A model generated the notes under the pieces. That model was given only the letters and a program-made list of their open reading frames with translations, had not been told where the DNA came from and did not search any database. Positions 9,038-17,392 of a stretch of 63,934 nt of DNA are shown piece after piece. This DNA is from Rubellimicrobium mesophilum DSM 19309 (GTDB taxonomy: Bacteria > Pseudomonadota > Alphaproteobacteria > Rhodobacterales > Rhodobacteraceae): contig NZ_KK088554.1 in NCBI RefSeq assembly GCF_000600335.2, forward strand, positions 152,281 through 216,214, given 5' to 3'. Every line of letters begins with the position of its first letter. Position 1 is the first letter of the stretch. A program made the translations under genes and the position numbers.

Positions 9038-10521
9038 GTTTGCGTCGCGCTCTGTCCGCTTCTGTTCGCCGGCTTGGTGGCGACGAGCGGGGTGTCATCA
9101 GTGCCTTCAACCTTTTCCTGACAGTGGCCTGCTGCGCCGTCGGCGCGGCGGCGGTGGACGTCACCCACTTCTATGCCGCACAGACCCAGCTCCAGGTGGG
9201 TGCGGACCTCGCCGCGCATGCGGCGCTCTACACGCGTCGCTACGGCCGGTACGAGGGTGGGACCTATTACGCGCTCACCGACGACCAGGCCAAGACGGCC
9301 GCGGTCGATGCCGTGCAGCACGGAATGCCGACCCAGGTCTATGGCACGGTGGTGGCCGGAGCGGACATCGTCTTGGGTCGTCTGAACTTCGAGACGGGCC
9401 AGGTCATCGCCGATGCCGCCAACCCGGAGGCGGCACAGGTTCTCACCCACCGTGCAGGTGCGAACCCGGTGGGCAGCTTCCTGTTCCGGATCGTCGGCAT
9501 CGACTCGATGAACGTGAACACCTCGGCGGTGTTCAGTCTCGGACCGGGAGAATGCCGCATGGATCAGGGCTTCTTCTCCCAGACCCAGGTGGCCATCAAC
9601 GGGGGCAACACCTTCTATCCGGGATTCTGCATCGGCACGCCCAAGTTCTGGGTGCGGAACCAGAACTCCTTCCGGCCGGGCATGACCACCTTGATCCCGA
9701 ATGGGTCGGGGCTGGATCTCTCGGGATCCGACGTCGACAAGCACAACCCGGGCCTGATGCAGTCCGTCCAGTATGGCGCCCTGGACCTGGCGACCACGCT
9801 GAACCTCGTCAACAACGACAATCATTCGCTGAACACAAACCTGCAGCACTTCCAGTCCCATGATTATGCGCGCTGGCTCCTGACCCAGCCCGACTGGACG
9901 CAGGTGGTCACTGATCTGACCAGGACGAACCCGATCACCGTCACCTCGAACAAGGCGACCTTCCGTCCGGGCGACCTGGCGACCAACACGGTCCACGTCA
10001 TCCGATGTCCCTCCGACAAATCCAGTATCGTCCTGCGCGACAGCTCGTCAGCCGACACCTTCCGCAATATCGTCATCCTGACGAACTGCCCCGTGAGCTT
10101 CGACGGCGACGTCAAGCTCGAGGACATGGTGCTGTCCTCGACGTACATCGACAAGAACAGCGCCTCGATCACCGCCCCGTCGAGCAGGAACGGTCTGACC
10201 ATCGGCAAGAACGACAACTGCGCCCCGGGAGGCGGGGCGGCGTTGATCACGCGGGGCCGCTTCGATGCGGCCGCCAAGGTGAACTTCTACGGCGCTCAGA
10301 TCCGGGCCGGAACCGAGGTGGACTTCCAGTCAAACGCCACGGGACAAGGGGTGTCCATCATCGCAGGAGATCGGGTCCGGACCAACTCCAACGCAGAGAT
10401 GCAGGTCTGCGGTCCCACCCGGGGGCGCTGCCGCGGAACGTGTCCCTCCGGCTCGTCCGGTAGCGAGCGGCACCCCTTTCCGTGCCGGGGCGGAGCACCC
10501 GGAACCTTAACTACGACTTGA
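9034..10521 (+). CDS. TadG-like Flp pilus assembly protein
   Basis: An N-terminal helix of TadG type (DERGVISAFNLFLTVACCAV followed by GAAAVDVTHFYAAQTQLQ) is followed by a long extracytoplasmic domain of ~430 residues. The ATG at 9034 overlaps the TadE stop (ATGA), which decides the start over the in-frame GTG at 9022. The C-terminus is odd. After MQVCGPT (~10415) the frame continues into a Cys/Gly/Ser-rich tail to 10521. A shift of one base beside the CCCGGGGG run instead gives PGALPRNVSLRLVR and a stop at 10463, closer to the short hydrophobic end usual for this family. The gene may thus carry a late frameshift. Its likely role is surface attachment or pilus assembly. Confidence 0.75.
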   Translation: MSLRRALSASVRRLGGDERGVISAFNLFLTVACCAVGAAAVDVTHFYAAQTQLQVGADLAAHAALYTRRYGRYEGGTYYALTDDQAKTAAVDAVQHGMPTQVYGTVVAGADIVLGRLNFETGQVIADAANPEAAQVLTHRAGANPVGSFLFRIVGIDSMNVNTSAVFSLGPGECRMDQGFFSQTQVAINGGNTFYPGFCIGTPKFWVRNQNSFRPGMTTLIPNGSGLDLSGSDVDKHNPGLMQSVQYGALDLATTLNLVNNDNHSLNTNLQHFQSHDYARWLLTQPDWTQVVTDLTRTNPITVTSNKATFRPGDLATNTVHVIRCPSDKSSIVLRDSSSADTFRNIVILTNCPVSFDGDVKLEDMVLSSTYIDKNSASITAPSSRNGLTIGKNDNCAPGGGAALITRGRFDAAAKVNFYGAQIRAGTEVDFQSNATGQGVSIIAGDRVRTNSNAEMQVCGPTRGRCRGTCPSGSSGSERHPFPCRGGAPGTLTTT

Positions 10522-10542
10522 GATCAACAGGAGATAGACGGG

Positions 10543-11058
10543 ATGTGGACGAGATCGTTGGCTGCTGCAGCTCTGGTGGCGTTGGCTGACACCGCTAGTG
10601 CAGCGGCCATTTCGACCCTGAATGACGCAAGCGGTCAGGCCATCTACTGGGGTCTGACCAACACCCCCACCTACGGCCAGACCGTGACCCTGGACCATGC
10701 AGCCACGCTCCATACGTTTGAGTTCCGAGCCGACGACAACGGCGCACCGGTCAGCTATGAGTTCCAAGTCTACGCCTGGAGCGGCAGCAGCGTGACAGGC
10801 CCGGCCCTCTACACGGGCTCCGGCCAGACCCAGGGAGTTCCGGGCTTCACGGACTATGCCATTGATGTCGGCGATCTGTCACTCGACCCGGGGCAGTACG
10901 TGCTGCTCCTGGTGGCCACCTCGGAGGGTGCGGTCGCGTTTGCCACCTCGGAGGGCACCTACAGCGAAGGGTCATGGGTCTACCAGGACGACGCCTGGCA
11001 TGTTGACGACCAGATCGACCTCGGATTCGAGGTCACCTTCGACGGCGAGGGTAGTTGA
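10543..11058 (+). CDS. Secreted protein of unknown function
   Basis: This 171-residue protein has a signal peptide (MWTRSLAAAALVALADTASA) and a beta-rich, Tyr/Gly/Ser-rich mature part. It includes YEFQVYAWSGSSVTGPALY and repeated ATSEG segments, suggesting a jelly-roll-like extracellular domain. AGGAG nine bases before the ATG supports the start. It follows the TadG gene by 21 bases (79 if TadG ends at 10463) and may be co-transcribed with it. I do not recognise the family; no PEP-CTERM or VPLPA anchor is visible at its end. Confidence 0.65.
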   Translation: MWTRSLAAAALVALADTASAAAISTLNDASGQAIYWGLTNTPTYGQTVTLDHAATLHTFEFRADDNGAPVSYEFQVYAWSGSSVTGPALYTGSGQTQGVPGFTDYAIDVGDLSLDPGQYVLLLVATSEGAVAFATSEGTYSEGSWVYQDDAWHVDDQIDLGFEVTFDGEGS

Positions 11059-11264
11059 GCGCCAGACAGGCGCCTTGGTGGTCGTCCTCCGACCATACTG
11101 ATCGCCTGCAAGGCCTCGAACTCGGGGCTGAAGCCGGTCCGACAACGGAGGTTTGCTGAGGTCCGCCCTCTTGTCGACCCAATGCAGCCATCACGCCGCG
11201 AGAGGGTCGAGCCGACCTGCGGTTGACGCAGTGCGGCTCACTCGTCCTGTTGTGAGGCACCCGA

Positions 11265-11396
11265 ATGTATCAGATCCAACGCACCCTTGAGCGACTGCTC
11301 GATCTTTCCTCGGCCCACATCACCGCCACCAGCGCCGTGGTCTTTGTCGGCAGCATCGTGGCTCTCTGGGTCGTCTGTAACGGCTGGGGCAAGTAG
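11265..11396 (+). CDS. Small membrane protein, 43 residues
   Basis: A short frame encodes MYQIQRTLERLLDLSS, then a single hydrophobic helix (TSAVVFVGSIVALWVVCNG) and WGK. A GAGG-containing ribosome-binding site precedes the ATG at suitable spacing. The amphipathic N-terminus plus one helix makes a membrane-inserted small protein likely. No family is recognised and there are no operon partners within 200 bases. Confidence 0.45.
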   Translation: MYQIQRTLERLLDLSSAHITATSAVVFVGSIVALWVVCNGWGK

Positions 11397-11942
11397 GCAG
11401 CCCCATCGTGCCAGCAGGGCATCGTGGTCCAGGTTCAGCTCGGTCCTGAGCCCTTCCTCAAGGTTGCGGAACCCGATCTCGCGTTGTCGAACCCAGGACC
11501 CGGATCGAGCGTGCCCTCAGGCCTGTGCGCCAGGGCGACACCAAAGCGCCCTGGCTTGTCCCACCTGAGGCCGCAATCGTCGGTCTACCTCCATCTTGGC
11601 ACTGCACGTCGAGGGGAGGGGGCCCGAGGTTGAACAGGCCGCGTGGTCCTCTCCTCATCACCTGTGTCTTGCGTCCGCCTGTCGGGCTCGACGGCATCTG
11701 CGGAAGGTGGTCCGTGCCTGCCCGACGGCGCCTGCCGGGCGCAGATCTTCAAGCCTGACCGTTGGCTCCAGACAGCTGAACAGGACCGACGATCAGAAGA
11801 TCTCCCGTCGGTTGAACCGGTTGCCTGGCGCCGAACCGATTGTCCGCGGACGGCGGGGGACGGATCCGCCCAGACGGGGGTATCATCGGCCCCGCCGCCC
11901 ATGACGGCGGCACGTAGGTCTGAGTAAGAGGGAATTGCTGCC
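11397..11942. other. Intergenic region, no gene recognised
   Basis: Frames on both strands are shadow-like, rich in Arg, Pro and Ser without hydrophobic or motif pattern. I see no RNA gene, repeat array or strong hairpin. Confidence 0.45.
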
Positions 11943-12647
11943 ATGCTCCGCGCCAAGGACACACCTTTCGACCTGCGGCTCAACCGCCTCAGCCGGGTGA
12001 GCCAGGAGGAGGCCAAGGTGGTCCGGGTCCAAGTCGTGGACGGCGTGCTGGTCCGGTTCGAAGAACCGCCCGACACCGCTGGCCGGACCAGTCTCAGCGA
12101 TATGTCATCGGCCCGGTTCATTGAGGCGGGCCTGCGACACGTGTCGATGCTGGGCCTCAACGGCGACGCCGATGCCGTCGTCATCACGCCACAGTGGCCA
12201 CCCCAGGAGAGTCCTCTCTCGAATCCGTCGCTATCGCTGGATGTGCAGGTCGTGGAGAGATCGGCCGTCGCGCCTGAGCGGCCCGGGATGGGGCCCTCTC
12301 CCCTCTCACCAAGCTCCAAGGATATGAAGGGCGACTACCCCACCGAAGCGTGCCTCAACGCCTTAACAGCTCTGGTGGGGTTGGGAGGTCTGGCTGCCTT
12401 GATCGCCGCCTTCAGCCTCGGGGATCAGGAGCCGGGTCTGAGTGTCTTCGGTGGGGCCACTGGGCTCATCCTGGCCAGCGTGCTCTTGGTGGCCGTCGAG
12501 CTACGGCGTACCATCCGCGGCCACACCCGAGGGGTCGTCAGGCCAGGTCGTGGTCATCGCGGTCTCGCCCAGAGGGACCAGACCCGCAAACCTGCAATAC
12601 TTGGACACAGGAACCCTGCCACTGGTCACGAGACCTGGTCATGCTGA
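11943..12647 (+). CDS. Hypothetical protein with two C-terminal membrane helices
   Basis: The start at 11943 follows GAGGGAA at good spacing. Residues 1-125 are soluble and show a beta-strand-like start (VVRVQVVDGVLVRFEEP). Residues ~138-185 form two hydrophobic segments (NALTALVGLGGLAALIAAFS and GGATGLILASVLLVAVEL), which look like real membrane helices. The last ~45 residues (after RRTIRGHTRG) are Arg/Gly-rich and may be out of the true frame or untranslated, so the natural end is uncertain. No family is recognised. Confidence 0.45.
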   Translation: MLRAKDTPFDLRLNRLSRVSQEEAKVVRVQVVDGVLVRFEEPPDTAGRTSLSDMSSARFIEAGLRHVSMLGLNGDADAVVITPQWPPQESPLSNPSLSLDVQVVERSAVAPERPGMGPSPLSPSSKDMKGDYPTEACLNALTALVGLGGLAALIAAFSLGDQEPGLSVFGGATGLILASVLLVAVELRRTIRGHTRGVVRPGRGHRGLAQRDQTRKPAILGHRNPATGHETWSC

Positions 12648-12737
12648 CCAAGGCTAGTTGCCCGTAGGGTAAGATGGCAGCAGTCTCTTGTGATCTGGGT
12701 TACTTGCTTCGGTTTTCAGCTACAACAGGCCGTCGGC

Positions 12738-13352
12738 TCAGGGCGAGCAGCGAAGCTTCTGGACGAAGTCCCAAGTCGGCCACGCTGTCGCTCTCAAACT
12801 GCAAGAATCCTCAGGCGTGGGCGCGACCGATCGCGGGCGGTGCGCGGCGATACGGGCCCAAATCTCGTCGCGTTCGGCCTCGCGCCTGGTGAGGCGGTCC
12901 AGGAGGAGCGGCCTCGGGTCGTCCTCGATCTGGTCGAGGAGTGACTCGATCCGCCTCTCCACTTCGGCGAGAGCAGGCGCGAGGTCGCTCGTTTGCGCCT
13001 CGGCCTCCGCCTCGTGGGCAGCCAGGAGGCGGCCCACCTCGGCCGCGAAAGCCTGGGCCAGCTCGGGCGTGAGCAGCCCCCGGCGCACGCGGCGCAGGAC
13101 GCGCTCCTCGAGCTTGAAGCGCGAGACGGTCTTGCCGTTGCCGCAGACCGAGGTGCCCTTGGACCTGTGGGTGAAGCAGCCGTACCGGTCCTTGCCGACT
13201 ACGGTGTAGCCGCCTCCGCAGCAGCCGCAGGTCAGGAAACGCGCCAACAGGAACTTCGCGCGGTGTGCCTTGTTCAGCGGGTTCGTCATAGGCTCCTGCT
13301 CCTCGCCGACGAACTGTTCCCGGGTAGCCTCGAGCCGATCCTGCACGTCGTT
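12738..13352 (-). pseudogene. C-terminal remnant of a large serine recombinase
   Basis: From about 13350 the minus strand encodes NDVQDRLEATREQF, then a recombinase zinc-ribbon (FLLARFLTCGCCGGGYTVVG, with further cysteines in YGC and VCGNGKTV) and a long coiled coil (LAEVERRIESLLDQIEDD). This is the C-terminal half of a large serine recombinase, the kind carried by phages and integrative elements. The N-terminal catalytic resolvase domain with its nucleophilic serine is absent, and upstream sequence belongs to an unrelated methyltransferase. It is therefore inactive debris of a past mobile element. I could not find its attachment sites. Confidence 0.7.
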
Positions 13353-13635
13353 CTGTGACCCCAGTGGGCCGAGCGTGGCGCGGGCCAACTCCAGCATCTC
13401 CGACGAAGGGTCAACGCCGACGAGGCGCCAGCGCGGCTGCGCCTCGGAAGGCCTTCAGCTCAAGGCCGCCCCCGGCGCCCAGGACCAGGACGCGCCCGTC
13501 CTCCGGGACCCGTTCTGCCAGGAGCAGGGCGACCATCCGGTGCAGGTCGGAAAGACCCGGCACGAGGCGCGCAGTCCTCTCGGCATAACCGGAAGCGGCG
13601 TCTGGGCCCGAGACGGCCGACGCTGCCGCCACCAT
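13353..13635 (-). pseudogene. N-terminal remnant of a class I SAM methyltransferase
   Basis: From the ATG at 13635 the frame gives YAERTARLVPGLSDLHRMVA and the SAM-binding motif I, RVLVLGAGGGLELKAF. Near 13435 the frame shifts, and the next frame supplies motif II (AQPRWRLVGVDPSSEMLELA, then RATLGPL) before running straight into the recombinase remnant at about 13353. The rest of the Rossmann fold is missing. The intact relatives are small-molecule SAM methyltransferases. I read this as a gene cut by an insertion or deletion involving the recombinase element. Confidence 0.6.
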
Positions 13636-13638
13636 CCC

Positions 13639-14530
13639 TCAGCGCTCCGGCCAGACAAGGGAGCGATGGATGTGGATGCCGGTCATGGCGCCACTGCCCA
13701 CGGCGAGCGAGACCGAATGGGGCAGAGAGGCCGCGTCCCCGCAGGCGAAGACGCCGGGCACGGTCGTCTCCTGGGCCGCGTCCGTGCGGATCTGAAGACC
13801 CATGGGCGTCTCGTCCAAGGCGCAGCCCATAGCCGCGGGCAGGGGACTCGCGGGCACACAGCGGGTTGCGGTAAAGAGGCCCGCAAAGGGCAGCCGACGC
13901 CTGTCCGACAGAAGGACATCCGCCTCGTTCTCAATCCGGTCGATGGGGCGCTCCTCGACCGTGACGCCTCGGCCCTGCAAGCTGCGCCGCGTGCTTGGGT
14001 CAAGCTCGAGAGCGGCGTTGGTCAGGAAGGTGACGTCGCCCCACTTCGGTTAGGAGCTCAGCCTGATGCACGGATATCGGCCCCGTCGCGATCACGCCGA
14101 CGCGGCCCTCGTTCAGCTCGTAGCCATGGCAGTAGGGACAATGGAACACCGACCGTCCCCAGCGTTCGGCCAGCCCCGGGATCGCGGGCAACTGGTCGGA
14201 CACGCCGGTGGCCAAGAGGATTCGTTGGCCTTGGTGGACCTGCCCGTCGTCGGTCGTGACGACGAAGTTGTCAGGCCCGCCAGAGGCCGCAACGGCCCGC
14301 CCCACGACCCAGGTCAGGGTCGGGTAGGTTCCGAGCTGCCGGCGTGCGGCCCGCGCGATCTCGGCCGGATCGACCCCATCCTGGACCAGGAAGCCGTGCG
14401 CATGGCTGGCGAAACGGTTACGACGCTGGCCCGAGTCGATCACCAGTACGGAGCGACGCGCCCGAAGAAGCTGGAGCGCAGCCGCCATCCCGGCGTAGCT
14501 GCCGCCGATGGCGATCACATCATACGGCAT
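13639..14530 (-). CDS. Thioredoxin-reductase-like NAD(P)/FAD oxidoreductase, frameshifted
   Basis: The ATG at 14530 opens MPYDVIAIGGSYAGMAAALQ, an FAD-binding Rossmann motif. The redox motif CPYC follows in FHCPYCHGYEL, then an NAD-binding region. Near 14050, after HQAELL, the frame breaks. The adjacent frame continues as KWGDVTFLTNAALELDPS and ends with the FAD-binding ACGDAASLPHSVSLAVGSG. One base change in the sequence ctcctaaccgaag would restore a single ~296-residue protein, normal for this family of small flavoprotein disulfide reductases. It overlaps the upstream Rrf2 gene by 11 bases, so the two are co-expressed. The partner protein is unknown. Confidence 0.75.
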
Positions 14531-14975
14531 GGGCCGTCCTCTCTGGCCGCCGCTCCGCATGCCGTCGCGCGAAGTCGGCGGCGAGGTCGGCGAGGGTGAT
14601 GGTTCCGAAGCGCTCCAGCAGCAGCGCCTCGGTTTCCGCGAAGGCGCTGTCGAGGGCGGCATTCACCGATTGCTCCACGAGGCATTCCGGGGTTTCGTTG
14701 CGGTTGCCCAGGGCGAAGACCGCCGGCTCGCCCAGGATTTCATGCAGTTGGCGCAGGGTGATGGCCGATAGGTCGGCCGCGAGGCGCCAGCCACCCCCAT
14801 GGCCGCGCTCGGAGGCGACGAGGCCTGCCTCGCGCAGGAGGCCCATCGTGCGCCGCACGACGACGGGGTTGGTGCCCAGGCACTTGGCGAGCGCGTCGGA
14901 GGTCATGAGGCCCTCGTGATCGGCCATATGCAGGAGCACATGGAGGACGGAGGAAAGGCGGCTATCACGATACAT
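14520..14975 (-). CDS. Rrf2-family transcriptional regulator
   Basis: This 151-residue protein has a winged helix at residues ~1-85 (SVLHVLLHMADHEGLMTSDA, LGTNPVVVRRTMGLLREAGL, then SERGHGGGWRLA), the layout of Rrf2 proteins. The cluster of three cysteines that binds Fe-S in IscR or NsrR is not present. Only two cysteines are seen (C42 in AKCLGT and one in TPECLVE), so metal binding by the usual ligands is unlikely. It precedes and overlaps the thioredoxin-reductase-like gene and probably controls it; such pairs are common in proteobacteria. Its own promoter would be in the AT-rich stretch just above 14975 (TACATGTAACTTCATGTGTTA). Confidence 0.85.
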   Translation of the reverse strand: MYRDSRLSSVLHVLLHMADHEGLMTSDALAKCLGTNPVVVRRTMGLLREAGLVASERGHGGGWRLAADLSAITLRQLHEILGEPAVFALGNRNETPECLVEQSVNAALDSAFAETEALLLERFGTITLADLAADFARRHAERRPERTAHAV

Positions 14976-15776
14976 GTAACTTCATGTGTTACATTTAATG
15001 CCTGGCGTCAAGCCGAGGCATTGTCCCGCACTCTTCGACGAAGGCGGGGCTCAACTCGCGATGGGTCCTGCCCCCCAACCAGATCGAGCGAACTCACGAG
15101 GAACAGCGACAGCCCGCGCCGGCTCCCCCGCAGACCTGGCGACCGAAGCCACCGTCGCAGAATTGCGCGGGGACTCCGTCGCTTATGCGGATCCGCGAGT
15201 CGGCTGCTCGACCTGGGGTCGATGGCTTGGCCGTTCTGGCCGTCCCCCTCTGATCTAAAGAGACAGGTGGTCCGCCCTAGAGACGCGCAAGCACATACAC
15301 CAACGGCCTTGGGCCCCCTCCCGGATTTCCTCGGGCCGGAGCCGGACCGAGGAGCCAACTCCATGCGGTGGGCCCCGACGGTCCGAGACGTCCGATGCCG
15401 GGTAGCCCGGACCCGGAATGCCAGCCAGGTCGCCTGCAATCCGCATGGACTGCTCCCCGGCGGTGCGTTCCGAGCGACGATGATCCTGTCAGGAACCGGG
15501 TGGGGCGTGCTGGCGACGCGGGTCATCGCGATGATGGCGAAGAACAACGAGGCTAGGGCGCTGACACGAATCCGGTGAACAGACAACAGATTGCCAGAGA
15601 ACTACAGTATCTGAGAAGCGGTTTCGGCGTGCTGGCCCAGGCGCTTCTTTAGGTTGGCCTCTGCCTCGGCAAGGCTGGCGCTGCCAGCAACCTTTTGACC
15701 ATCCTTGGCGACGGAGCATGGGTCTCAAGCCGACTTGCACCGCAACTGCTCGTCACTTGGGTCATCCCCATGAGCA
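14976..15776. other. Intergenic region between two minus-strand units
   Basis: The left end (14970-15000) is AT-rich with the near-repeat ACATGTAAC-TTC-ATGTGTTACAT, a likely promoter/operator for the Rrf2 gene. Elsewhere I see only shadow frames. One minus-strand frame near 15586 begins with a hydrophobic stretch (ALASLFFAIIAM) but has no further support. No RNA gene is recognised. Confidence 0.4.
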
Positions 15777-15809
15777 GCGCCCGCAGGTTGTCGTCCGGCC
15801 TGCGGGCGC
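15777..15809 (-). terminator. Hairpin at the end of operon A
   Basis: GCGCCCGCAGG / CCTGCGGGCGC makes a perfect 11-bp stem with an 11-nt loop, about 60 bases after the last stop codon of the ten-gene minus-strand operon. There is no U-tract on the minus strand, so termination may need Rho or rely on the hairpin for 3'-end protection. Confidence 0.55.
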
Positions 15810-15871
15810 CGGCGCACCCCGGGTAAGCCGAGGGGTCGGCACGCCTGCCGACGCCAGGAACTGCCTTGACC

Positions 15872-16615
15872 TCAGCTGAAGACGATCCCGCCGTCCACAT
15901 TGAGCGTCTGACCCGTCACGAAGGCCGAGTCGTCCGAGGCGAAGAAGGCCACCGGGCCCACCACGTCCTCCGGCGTGCCGATCCGGGCCATGGCCGTCTT
16001 GGCCTGCCAGGCGGCACGGACCTGCTGGTCGTCGAGATTCACCCGGCCCATGTCCGTGTAGATGATCCCTGGGCATACGCAGTTCACGGTGATGCCGAGC
16101 GGCCCGACCTCCTGCGCCAGCACTCGGCTGAAGCCCATGACCGCAGCCTTGGACGCCGAGTAGTGCGCCTGCTCGGGGGCCCCGTGCTTCCCGCCGATCG
16201 AAGCGATATTGACGATCCGTCCGTACTTCTGCCGCTTCATGGCGGGCAGGACGGATTGGATGACGAGGAACGATCCCTTCGCGTTCACGTCCATGACGCG
16301 GTCCCAGTGCTCCTCGCGGAGGCCGTCCACCGCTCCGGCGATGAGGATGCCGGCGTTGTTCACCACCGCGTCGATGCGCCCGAAGACCTCGAGAATGCGG
16401 GCGGCCATGGCCTCCACCTGGGCCTTGTCGCTGACGTCGCCGAGGACGACCTCGACCCTGCGGCCCATCGCAGCCGCCCGGTCAGCGACTTGGCGCAGGT
16501 GTTCTTCCTGCCGCGAAATGTCGTTGAGCGCAAGGTCATGGCCGCGCTCGGCGAGCCCCAGCGCGATCGCGGCGCCGATGCCACGACTGGCTCCGGTGAC
16601 GAGGGTAACGGGCAT
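15872..16615 (-). CDS. Short-chain dehydrogenase/reductase (SDR)
   Basis: This 247-residue classical SDR has the NAD(P)-binding TGASRGIG at residues 7-14, NNAG, the catalytic Ser in NIASIGG and the YxxxK pair in YSASK. The C-terminal FVTGQTLNVDGG is typical. It probably oxidises a secondary alcohol of a sugar, polyol or sugar acid, given its position as last gene of operon A next to a second SDR and an FGGY kinase. The Asp after strand 2 (LNDIS) hints at NAD rather than NADP. FabG-like annotation would be generic; fatty-acid synthesis is unlikely here. It lies 15 bases downstream of the preceding SDR gene. Confidence 0.85.
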   Translation of the reverse strand: MPVTLVTGASRGIGAAIALGLAERGHDLALNDISRQEEHLRQVADRAAAMGRRVEVVLGDVSDKAQVEAMAARILEVFGRIDAVVNNAGILIAGAVDGLREEHWDRVMDVNAKGSFLVIQSVLPAMKRQKYGRIVNIASIGGKHGAPEQAHYSASKAAVMGFSRVLAQEVGPLGITVNCVCPGIIYTDMGRVNLDDQQVRAAWQAKTAMARIGTPEDVVGPVAFFASDDSAFVTGQTLNVDGGIVFS

Positions 16616-16630
16616 GGGTCGGGTCCTTTC

Positions 16631-17392
16631 TCAAAGGGCGGTGTAGCCACCATCCACTGTCAGCACCGTCCCGGTGACGAAGCTCGACGCGTCGGAGGCA
16701 AGGAAAAGAGCGCAGTTGGCGATCTCCTGGGGCTCGCCCAGACGCCCTATCGGTGTCCGGTCGATCCAGGTGCCATACCACTCGGGTCTCGACCTTCCCG
16801 CGAGGGTGAGCTCGGTGGCCGTGTAGCCGGGCGCGATGGCGTTCACTCGCACGCCCTGCGCCGCCCATTCCACGGCCAACGACTTGGCGAGCAGGTTCAC
16901 GCCGGCCTTGGCGGCGTTGTAGGCAGCTTGCGGCTGCGGCCAGACGACGATCTCACCGCACATGGAGCTGACGCAGACCACGGATCCCGAGCCCCGCTCT
17001 ACCATCCCCGCCCCGAAGGCGCGGCAGGTGTGGAAGACGCCCGTGAGATTCACGTCGAGAACCCGCGACCAGTCGGCGGTCCGAAGCTCGGCCGAGGGCG
17101 CGTTGTGGACGATGCCGGCGTTGGCCACGACGACGTCGGGCACGCCGACCTCGGTCGCGAGCCGCTTGGCAGCGACTTCGACCTCGTCCGGTGCCGTGAC
17201 GTCGAGGCGAAGGAAGATCCCGCCGAGCTCCTCGGCCAGAGCCCGGCCGCCAGCCTCGTCGATGTCGGCCACGACGACGCGTGCCCCGGCGGCGGCGAAG
17301 GTCCGCGCGATGGCGGCCCCGATCCCCTTGGCGCCCCCGGTCACGAGGGCCAACCGGCCCGGAAGGCCGAACTGGGCGGTGCCGTCAGGCAT
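16631..17392 (-). CDS. Short-chain dehydrogenase/reductase (SDR), polyol-dehydrogenase-like
   Basis: This 253-residue classical SDR has TGGAKGIG, an acidic residue after strand 2 (VVADID) favouring NAD, NAGIV, catalytic Ser in VCVSSMCG, and YNAAK. The length and the C-terminal FVTGTVLTVDGG fit SDRs that oxidise polyols or sugar acids (threitol, galactitol, gluconate types). Its start overlaps the end of the FGGY kinase gene by eight bases, so translation is coupled. In context it probably makes or uses the keto-sugar that the kinase phosphorylates. The two SDRs of this operon are only distantly similar, so they likely act on different positions or stereoisomers. Confidence 0.85.
   Translation of the reverse strand: MPDGTAQFGLPGRLALVTGGAKGIGAAIARTFAAAGARVVVADIDEAGGRALAEELGGIFLRLDVTAPDEVEVAAKRLATEVGVPDVVVANAGIVHNAPSAELRTADWSRVLDVNLTGVFHTCRAFGAGMVERGSGSVVCVSSMCGEIVVWPQPQAAYNAAKAGVNLLAKSLAVEWAAQGVRVNAIAPGYTATELTLAGRSRPEWYGTWIDRTPIGRLGEPQEIANCALFLASDASSFVTGTVLTVDGGYTAL

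Noticed and set aside
15008..15586. Possible secreted protein on the minus strand
   Set aside because: A short hydrophobic N-terminus follows a TTG without ribosome-binding site, and the remainder is Arg/Ser/Pro-rich shadow-like sequence.
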